From Bolinopsis microptera (Eukaryota > Ctenophora > Tentaculata > Lobata > Bolinopsidae): a stretch of 64,000 bases of DNA. The notes under the pieces were generated by a model. That model had not been told where the DNA came from, did no database searches, and worked only from the letters and a program-made list of their open reading frames with translations. Position numbers and translations under genes: made by a program. The stretch lies in contig NC_087073.1 of NCBI RefSeq assembly GCF_026151205.1, forward strand, positions 22,504,487-22,568,486. Direction: 5' to 3'. Shown here piece by piece: positions 57,701 to 64,000 of this stretch; position 1 is the first letter of the stretch; each line of letters begins with the position of its first letter.

Positions 57701-60700
57701 TTCACAGGTTGTGAGATATTCTAGGATCTGTAATAACGTTGTTGCTTTTTCTGATAGGGTTTTGAAGTTTACTGATGATTTAATTGAGTTGGGTTTTAGA
57801 CGGGATCGTCTTAGTAAAATATACTTATCAGTGGTAAAGAGGCATGGGCTAAAGAATAAGTTTGGTATTGGGTGTGGAAATATATTAATGCCATAGCTTG
57901 ACCTATGGCATCCTTTTCTAATGTTGCGAAATATTTGTCGCACGTGTTGAATTTAGTTTTATAATAACTTTGCAGCGGCGCAAATCGGAGTTCTAGAATT
58001 ACGCGGGAAATTACGCGGGAGTAATTGTAGTTTGGGTCAGTTCGTTTTATGACGTGTTGACTACGTTTACTTAGTATACTTTATTCCTACCGTTTTATTA
58101 CATTTTTTACTTTATCTACCTATTCACTATACAGTATACATATAGATGAAGGAGACACGATAAAGCATGATACGACACGGTATGTTGAAATAAAGCATGT
58201 CTCTGAAGAAGGAGAGACGATAAAGCATGATACGACACGGTATACAGAAAGAAAGCCTGTCTCAGAAGAGGGAGAGACGATAAAGCATGATACGACACGG
58301 TATATTGAAAGAAAGCCTGTCTCTGAAGAAGGAGAGACGAAAAAGCATGATACGACACGATATGTTGAAAGAAAGCCTGTCTCTGAAGAAGGAGAGACGA
58401 TAAAGCATGATACGACACGGTATGTTGAAAGAAAGCCTGTGTCTGATGAAGGAGACACGATAAAGCATGATACGACACGGTATGTTGAAATAAAGCATGT
58501 CTCTGAAGAAGGAGAGACGATAAAGCATGATACGACACGGTATACAGAAAGAAAGCCTGTCTCAGAAGAGGGAGAGACGATAAAGCATGATACGACACGA
58601 TATGTTGAAAGAAAGCCTGTCTCTGAAGAAGGAGAGACGATAAAGCATGATACGACACGGTATATTGAAAGAAAGCCTGTCTCTGAAGAAGGAGAGACGA
58701 AAAAGCATGATACGACACGATATGTTGAAAGAAAGCCTGTCTCTGAAGAAGGAGAGACGATAAAGCATGATACGACACGGTATGTTGAAAGAAAGCCTGT
58801 GTCTGATGAAGGAGACACGATAAAACGACAAACGATACGTTATGCTGGAAATATGGATATCTCTGAAGATTAAACAAATGGCAAGAAAAAATACTATAAA
58901 AGACCCATCGCAGGATCTGGTGCTGGCCAGCCTGTGAACGCACGAAATATCTGCACTGTGCAGAAAAACTAGAAATAACCGAGGAACTAAGGCGATGTAG
59001 CGCCGAAACAAGTGAAACATTCCCAGATGGGGAGAAGGAACCATCAACTCAGTGTGCGAGACCAAGTGATAAACAAATACTTATAACAGTAACACAAATA
59101 AATGTGCAGTTCAAAAAACTGTGATGCTAACTGTAAGCGTAAAAAGTATGGGGAGAAGTAATGAAAATGGGAGTCACATCCAAAGAGTTAGTGAAGAAGG
59201 TGTTTACAAACCTTGACCAGAAGTGTCTAATGAAGTAAGTCAGACAAGCAAACGCTTCCTTAAATGTTGATTTAAGTCGTCTCTATCCCAGTAATTATGA
59301 ATGATGACCCAGTGTAAAAGTGCAGAAATCGGCCGAAAATAACAAAGACTAAAAAGAGTTAAAAAGTGACAGGATTCAAACACAAGGAAAATTAATAACA
59401 TAAAGCGTAATAAGGAATATCTCCAAACGGAGTATTCTTAGAGGGTGAGAGGTTCTTTAATAAGACCTAATGATTAAATGAGACCCACTAAAGGTACTAA
59501 ATTAACCGGACTGCTAGCGAGGAATCGAGAGTAGGAATAAAATAAAAGCGGAATAAATTCTAAGATAACGAAAAACTGGTACAGACAGCTAAAGTCCTAA
59601 CACGGAGTCTAGGAAAAACCTGTGAACCAAATAGTGCTTAGTGGGATACGTAAATGGTGAAATTAACGATTTACTTGATCGGTTCAGGGGCGCAGGCACG
59701 TACGTACGCAGTCAGGCACAACGCTCGCAGGCTACCATATACGGAAAAAAACCTCGTTCGCCAAACCTTGTCCTTGACTATTTTGTGCCTTTGGCACTTT
59801 GAGTCATGGATCGGGAAAAAACGCTTCCCTGTGGAGTTTTAGTGTATAAAAGGAGTTTTAGTGTATAAAATAGGAGTTAAAAATGGTGAAATGTTTACCT
59901 GAGTGGTAGTGACAACTTGGCAGCCCCTTGGTAGAGTATATAGGAGGTAGCAACAGGAACCAGACACAGCAACATAACCACATCAGACAGAGTAAACACG
60001 CTGTACATCAATCCTGCGGGGTTACAATACAGACATCGATCCTTCATTTTGTGGGGGAGTAACAATGCAGACATCAATTTTGTTTTCCAGCTACTTAAAG
60101 TTAATTTCCCCCGACTTATTTTAAGATTGAAAGGGTACGGATACGCTTCCTTGTCTTAATGGAGACAATTGAAATTACTGAGCGAACGATTCGTTTTTTC
60201 TAATATTCGGATCAGAACATTGTTTTAATGTTTATAGTCACGTGATTTGATCGCGTTTATTGCGACAATGAAAAGACTCTTTTCAGAAAAAGGAATTGTT
60301 CTACGGGCTACCGGACAACTGAACCCAATTTGGACTTTTTCTAGTATAGGACAGGGTATGACTATGTCTATTGGATACGAGAGGGCACTCCGAATATAAT
60401 TGTTCACCTAATGCGGGTTTTGACTGAGCGGGTAAATACTCCTACCCTTTTTAACTGCGGCAGTAGTTAAAAGTTACTAGTTACACTAGTAGATAGATAA
60501 ATAAATAGATATAAGCTTCACTATATCTATCTATTTATCTATCTACTAGTGTAGTTTTTTACCGAATTTCGTATAACAGTGCTGGCGCGTATTTTGCGCA
60601 AATTAAAAAAACCTCCACATAACAATTTTTATTCCTGTCATCTTTGACCTTGAATTGGAATTGTTTGCACTTTTAATATGCCTGCTGAACTACTTTCGGT

Positions 60701-61563
60701 GAGTCTTAATGCCTGAAAAACAGTGAAGGGGTATAATAGTATACTTATTATAGTGAGTATAAGGGCGACGACCGTGCTTGCCAGCACTGTGATATTATTC
60801 ATTCCGTGATTTTGACGTTACCTGTAACTCCGTTGACCCTCCTCAAGAAGTGAAGATAGCAGAAAAGGTTGCTAAGAACTCCTGCTACCACCAAACAACT
60901 GATCAAGTAACCCAGAGCTCTCGCTAATGCGCACTCGTCACAAACCATCGTCTCCTTGTTGTCCTTAGTCCCGTTCTCAGATTGCTTTGTGACGTTTTGT
61001 CCTGTAGTCACGTGGTCTGTAGTCACGTGGTCTGTAGTCACGTGGTCTGTAGTCACGTGGTCTGTAGTCACGTGGTACGTAGTCACGTGGTCTGTAGTCA
61101 CGTGGTCTGTAGTCACGTGGTCTGTAGTCACGTGGTCTGTAGTCACGTGGTCTGTAGTCACGTGGGCTGTAGTCACATGGCCAGTGGGCTGGTTAGGCAG
61201 CTGTGTTAAAGTAGGGGTTGAAGAACTGGGGGATGGTAGAGGGCTCATAGAGGAGAACATGAAAGTGAGATTAGTTTTTGTACGCTCGGGTGGTACCACA
61301 TTCTCAGCCGTGAAGACCTTGTTTGTTACTGGCTGCACTGTGCTGTAGTTGTAAGCAGTGTCGTGGTTGTAATGGGAAGTTGTAGGAGATTTGGTGGTAG
61401 GAAATGATATTGTTTTAGAGTATGTATCAAATGAAGTAGTGGGGTTGGACGTGATTGCGTGCAGAGGCCCCTCTATGATCTCCAATGTTGAGGTTTCCTC
61501 TTTCCTCTTTCTTGGCGTGACACGCAGAAATAAAGCATACAACAGCAGCAGCGAACAAATCAT
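48032..61563 (-). CDS. Atypical seven-transmembrane receptor (GPCR-like), spliced
   Basis: Exons (- strand): 61571-60822 (start ATG at 61563), 60013-59899, 48710-48032; 511 residues, phases agree at both introns. Residues 1-16 (MICSLLLLYALFLRVTP) look like a signal peptide. The ectodomain to about 210 is Thr/Ser/Pro-rich with potential N-glycosylation sites (NYS, NLT, NVT, NGT) and 12 or so HVTTD repeats. TM1 is about 216-240, TM2 250-275, TM3 293-313, TM4 327-347, TM5 364-393, TM6 430-453, TM7 465-488. After TM3 the sequence LRGATESHLKP stands where DRY is expected, and TM7 has DSLMY in place of NPxxY. Topology and exon layout favour a divergent rhodopsin-like receptor; another 7TM family is possible. 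Ligand unknown. The 11-kb second intron holds the Penelope-like and fold-back elements. Confidence 0.75.
48711..49413 (-). other. Receptor intron, no gene seen
   Basis: (TA)n microsatellite at 48748-48781; otherwise unique DNA. Confidence 0.35.
49414..50505. mobile_element. Fold-back element with nested MITE
   Basis: Left end TTTGTAGCGCGATGCGTTAC and right end ...GCATTGCGCTACAAA are inverted. Three blocks containing CTCGCCGA, GGTTGCGAGAA and TCACGATGTCAATCCTTCGC alternate in orientation, so the element folds on itself. A MITE (49548-50042) sits inside the left block. Confidence 0.65.
49548..50042. mobile_element. 495-bp MITE with GGGGTCGTTCACA termini
   Basis: Ends GGGGTCGTTCACATATTACG and its inverted form (CGTAATATGTGAAGTGTGAACGACCCC region) with ATA on both outer sides. 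Internal C-rich tracts, no ORF. The GGGGTCGTTCA plus TACGTAA termini recall animal ISL2EU-type MITEs; this classification is from memory. Confidence 0.7.
50740..51233 (+). pseudogene. Penelope-like element: zinc-binding motif and GIY-YIG endonuclease (damaged)
   Basis: Reads KCHKPRCKCCELV (Cys-rich motif), then NCLSYNII, a stop (TAA at about 50898), QCSFCGKAYVGRTTRSLRVR with TGEHR, LGLHLLDHGFRQREDFN, a frameshift near 51105, then TLEVREHKYIQQLKTLKPLG and NPFGLP with a stop. This is the full GIY-YIG order of Penelope-like elements: the strand before YVG, catalytic Arg, His-rich helix and Glu. It lies upstream of the RT, not downstream. Confidence 0.75.
51234..51684 (+). other. Spacer between GIY-YIG and RT parts of the Penelope-like element
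   Basis: No open frame. Contains ACTGAAGATGACGCC at 51330, GATGACGCCATCAAGTGG at about 51492 and AATAAA near 51647, so it resembles a 3' untranslated or terminal-repeat region. Confidence 0.4.
51685..52686 (+). pseudogene. Penelope-like reverse transcriptase, N-terminal part
   Basis: From an ATG near 51685 the frame reads VVATSENALIRERSLTSIAY, meets one TGA at 51810, then HNYNNVVKGGTEPLECKC, GHVVTGDVNFV, CPVDKATKNVAIICKHYY, PKFHKPILKFRYVISYANCS, KPLAVKIS and GVNRNWVILNNKPILEALDK. These are the conserved N-terminal and RT2-RT3 blocks of Penelope-like elements. Element F interrupts it at 52687. CGA to TGA is the simplest cause of the stop. Confidence 0.85.
53225..56680 (-). mobile_element. Non-LTR retrotransposon 3 (5'-truncated) nested in element F
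   Basis: Antisense to the Penelope-like element. The coding part starts in the last endonuclease motif and ends at 53832; about 600 bp of 3' untranslated DNA follows. Its RT motifs differ from elements 1 and 2, so it is a separate lineage. Confidence 0.8.
53832..56657 (-). pseudogene. Retrotransposon 3 protein: end of endonuclease, reverse transcriptase, C-terminal zinc knuckle
   Basis: 941 codons without a stop. Starts at the final endonuclease motif (LFSDHNPILLSL), so the front of the nuclease is lost by 5' truncation. RT motifs: GKASSFDHISNEML, VITPIHKKGCIRNPDNYRAI, QAGFTKGSQCNDH, FIDLRKAFDLV, GTEQGHPLSPEFF and catalytic WADDL, then LEINISKTKFMVF. Near the C-terminus CNYCEL...ENHMLHFCP forms a C-x2-C...H-x4-C knuckle. 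The long intact frame suggests recent insertion. Confidence 0.88.
57033..57899 (+). pseudogene. Penelope-like reverse transcriptase, C-terminal part
   Basis: Resumes after element F with RNIQTFDFSTLYTNLAHKDI (RT core block), then GVPIGINPGPYIANLTLWYF, catalytic FRLIDD, NVLDLDISIN, and ends HGLKNKFGIGCGNILMP-stop. About 288 codons, open throughout. No GIY-YIG follows it. The frame does not join exactly to the part before F (two bases off), so there is a small indel at or near the insertion. Confidence 0.85.
58147..58860 (+). repeat. 60-bp minisatellite, about 12 copies
   Basis: Unit GAAGAAGGAGAGACGATAAA, GCATGATACGACACGGTATG, TTGAAAGAAAGCCTGTCTCT. A higher-order pattern of six units repeats twice. 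Open on both strands in several frames because the unit is a multiple of three. Confidence 0.93.
58861..59898 (-). other. Receptor intron, no gene seen
   Basis: A-rich on the + strand with frequent stops. Contains GGCGATGTAGCGCCGAAAC at 58991, discussed as a possible ribozyme remnant. Confidence 0.35.
59899..60013 (-). CDS. Receptor exon: TM2
   Basis: Acceptor AACCCCGCAG and donor GTAAAC on the - strand. Encodes GLMYSVFTLSDVVMLLCLVP then VATSYILYQGAAKLSLPL, a membrane helix with the L-S-D core of TM2. Phase fits exons on both sides. Confidence 0.82.
60480..60552. repeat. Near-perfect 30-bp inverted repeat
   Basis: CTAGTAGATAGATAAATAAATAG... is followed after a short AAGCTTC loop by its reverse complement. 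It lies in the intron between receptor exons 1 and 2 and could be a very small hairpin element. Confidence 0.8.
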
Positions 61564-61571
61564 GACATGGG
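60822..61571 (-). CDS. Receptor first coding exon: signal peptide, Thr-rich ectodomain, TM1
   Basis: Acceptor TTCTCTTACAG, so an untranslated exon lies upstream; ATG at 61563-61561 is followed by a Leu-rich signal-like stretch. The HVTTD repeat is coded by a 15-bp array (61005-61180). TM1 is ALGYLISCLVVAGVLSNLFC. Donor GTAACG after 60822. An earlier ATG at 61568 meets TGA after one codon. Confidence 0.8.
61005..61180 (-). repeat. 15-bp coding minisatellite (HVTTD)n
   Basis: About 12 copies of GTAGTCACGTGGTCT (+ strand). Each holds CACGTG, an E-box-like palindrome. Coding on the - strand as a Thr-rich, mucin-like repeat. Confidence 0.92.
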
Positions 61572-61764
61572 CTGTAAGAGAAGAGTTATCTGATATCGTG
61601 TTATACTGTACTATTAATGATAATGATCTGATTTCCGTGTGCGTGATGACAAAGATCACTGCTGTAATAAAAATGATTTTGACTTTTACCGAAGCTTTAC
61701 TTTAAGTCGACATCTAAACAATGTTAGGGTATTATTGTTAAAAGTAGACTGAAAGAATGTTGAG

Positions 61765-61892
61765 TTTAAACAAACATACTACATATATACAAACATACTA
61801 CATATTATATACAAACATACTACATATATACAAACATACTACATATTATATACAAACATACTACATATATACAAACATACTACATATGTACT
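61765..61892 (+). repeat. ACAAACATACTACATATAT microsatellite
   Basis: About six interrupted copies upstream of the receptor coding start. Confidence 0.85.
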
Positions 61893-62309
61893 AGGTAGTG
61901 CGCCATCGTCTAATTTCGGCCAGCACAAAATTCTTGAAACAAATGCGTATTGACTTATTGAGTAACCTTCCCTTCATCCAACTTTAACAAAAATTGGTAA
62001 GCTTACTTATAGACTTACAAGAAAAGTGTCCGAAAAATATATCAGGTCTTCTAACTAGCGGGCTGCGCGGGCTTGCACTGAACAGTAACTCGAATAACAC
62101 AAATTATCGCCAAGAACGAAAATGAAATTATTAGCAAGACGCATTCCTGAATATTGAAGAAGGGGGTATGGGTGATGTAACCCAACACTTAATCAAACCA
62201 TACATTTATATTTTAGAAGCACCCAAAATATTTCAATTGGTGAATTGAAACACTGGAGCGTGAACTGCAGAGTGCAGACACCACGGTAACCACGGTAACT
62301 GCCCCTAAA

Positions 62310-62395
62310 ATATGCAGAACATGCAAAACATGCAAAACATGCAAAACATGCAAAACATGCAAAACAGGCAAAACATACAAAACATGCAATACACT
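62310..62395 (+). repeat. 10-bp array (ATGCAAAACA)n
   Basis: About nine copies. No gene recognised between 61900 and 62763; the segment 62715-62765 is a copy of the dispersed repeat at 11110-11180. Confidence 0.85.
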
Positions 62396-62763
62396 TGTGT
62401 AAGCAATTACTCAAATACTCGAATACAAAGAGAGTAATAGAAGCAATGTACACTCACTGGGGTGTATTTAACTTAATAACTCGTATCATTGGAACTGGAA
62501 TGAATGATAGTTGAGAGCGGTAATTCTATTTGTCAGCTCGGTTTAAAGTACTCATGATCTTTACCCAATATAATGCTAATACGTAAAAATAACACGAAGC
62601 TTCGCTCAGGTACTGTTTTCATTATACAGGGTTTTATGTATGGTGCTGTGTAATTTTGTAATTTACTAATCGTTTTGATGTGGGTTTGCCAGTAACTGTG
62701 CCATCTCTACTATAATTCAGAGAATTATTTCTGCTGTATGTACGTACGACCGCCCACGTGCAA

Positions 62764-64000
62764 AAAATTTTTTTGGGGGGGTTTTTTTTAAAAAAAAAAT
62801 TTTTTAAAAAAAAAATTTTTTTTTAAAATTTTTTTTTTTAAAAAAATTTTTTTTTTAAAAAAAAAATTTTTTTTTTAGGGGTTTTTTTTTTTGGGGGGTT
62901 TTTTTTTTTGGGGGGGTTTTTTTTTTGGGGGTTCCTTTTTTTTTTTGGGGGGTTTTTTTTTTTTTAAAAAGGGCCTTTTTTTGGTTTTTGGGGGGGGGGG
63001 GCCCCCCCTTTTTTTTGGGGGGGGGGAAAAAAATTTCCCAAAAAAAATTTTTTTAAAAAACCTTTTTTTTGGGGGGGGGGGGGGGAAAAAAAAAAAACCC
63101 CCTTTTTTAAAGGGGAAAAAATTTTTTTTTAAAAAAAGGGGGGGGGGGGGGGGGAAAGGAAAGGGGGGGGGAAAAAAAAAAAGGGGGGGGGAAAAAATTT
63201 TTTTTTTGGGGGGAAAAAGGGGAAAAAAAAAAATTTTTGGGGGGGGGGGGGGGGGGGGTTTTTTTTTTTGGGGGGGTTTTTGGGGGGAAGGGTTTTTTTT
63301 TTTTTAAAATTTTTTTTTTGGGGGAAAAAAAAAAAAAATTTTTTTGGGGGGGTTTAAAATTAGGGGGGAAAAAATTTTTTTAAAAAAAAGGGGGGGGTTT
63401 TTTTTTAAAGGGGGGGGGAAAAAAAAATTTTTTAAAAAATTTTGGAAAAAAAAATTTTTTTTTGGGGGTTTTGGGGGGGGGGTTTTTTTTGGGGTTTTTT
63501 GGGGTTGGGGGGGGGGAAAGGGGGAAGGAAAAAAAAAATTTAATTGGGGGAAAAAAAAATTTTTTTGGGGGGGGGGGAAAAAGTTTTTTTTTTTAAAGGG
63601 GTTTTTTGGGGGGAAAAAATTTTTTTTTTGGGTTTTTTTTTTTTTTTGGGGGTTTTAAAATTTTTGGGTTTTTTTTTTAAAAAAAAAAAGGGGGGGGGGG
63701 GGGGGGGTTTTTTTTAAAGGGTTTTTTTAGGGGAAAAAATTTTGGGGGTTTTTTTTTTAAAAAAGGGGGGTTTTTTTGGTTTTTTTTTTTGGGGGGAAAA
63801 ATTTTTTTTGGGGGTTTTGGGGGGGGGAAAAAATTTTTTTTTGGGGGGGGAAATTGGGTTTTTTTTTGGGGGGTTTTGTTTAATTGGGGGTTTTTTTTTT
63901 TTAAAATTGGGGGGGGTTTTAATTTTTTTTTTTTTGGGGGGGGGGGGGTTTTTTGGGGGTTTTTTTTTGGGGATTTAAAAAGGGGGTTGGGGGGGGTTTT
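62764..64000. other. Homopolymer-block sequence, probable artefact
   Basis: The sequence changes abruptly to alternating runs of A, T and G (3-20 bases each) with almost no C. Nothing natural is recognisable. At 11170 the same dispersed repeat continues normally after CCCACGTGCAAA, whereas here it breaks up at exactly that point. Open frames here are meaningless. Confidence 0.88.

Noticed and set aside
58116-58943. 20-residue repeat protein on the + strand (and two frames on the - strand) in the 60-bp array
   Set aside because: Three frames on two strands are open, no ATG at the start of the + frame, no recognisable domain. A pyrimidine-rich AG before 58135 was considered as an acceptor but has no partner exon.
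62891-63978. Gly/Phe/Lys-rich open frames at the end of the window
   Set aside because: Translation of homopolymer blocks.

Overview
The window is animal nuclear DNA. It is AT-rich, genes are split into short exons with consensus GT/AG introns, and most of the sequence is minisatellite, microsatellite and transposable element. The two host genes (a KIF24-like kinesin-13 and a seven-transmembrane receptor) and the element set (CR1/Jockey-type non-LTR retrotransposons, Penelope-like elements, MULE-type DNA transposons with FLYWCH fingers) point to an invertebrate metazoan; the species cannot be named from sequence alone.

Host gene 1 (+ strand, before 1 to 46711) is a kinesin-13, best matched to KIF24. 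Fourteen exons can be traced from the end of one exon at 733 to a stop at 46711, and the reading phase is conserved at every junction, so the gene looks functional. Its N-terminal half lies upstream of the window. Host gene 2 (- strand, 61563 to 48032) is an atypical GPCR of 511 residues in three coding exons: a Thr-rich ectodomain plus TM1, TM2, then TM3-TM7. The genes converge tail to tail, with about 1.3 kb between the stop codons.

The introns hold long tandem arrays (units of 8 to 63 bp). Three arrays in the kinesin gene are built from an exon-intron junction. The array at 1-737 repeats the last 29 coding bases of an exon plus GTAAGT. The arrays ending at 7235 and 10004 repeat a 3' splice site with the first exon bases, giving about 6 and about 29 candidate acceptors.

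Layout of mobile DNA: a 44-bp satellite (19.7-31.6 kb) is split by a 9.6-kb MULE-like element (A), which itself contains a 6.8-kb element (G, carrying a non-LTR retrotransposon whose ORF1 joins an AlkB-type dioxygenase to an SGNH hydrolase) and a 1.55-kb element (H). A solo relative of A (element B, 42522-44085) shows the empty sites for both inserts. Element C (about 31.6-33.94 kb) has a 15-bp terminal repeat expanded to about 56 copies. A PHD-finger non-LTR element (35075-40273) is cut by a 1.5-kb DNA transposon (E) with an 8-bp target duplication. In the GPCR intron a Penelope-like element (50.7-57.9 kb) is split by a TA-flanked element (F) holding a third non-LTR copy in antisense; next to it lies a fold-back element with a nested MITE. 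The last 1.24 kb (from about 62764) is homopolymer-block sequence that looks like an assembly or base-calling artefact.
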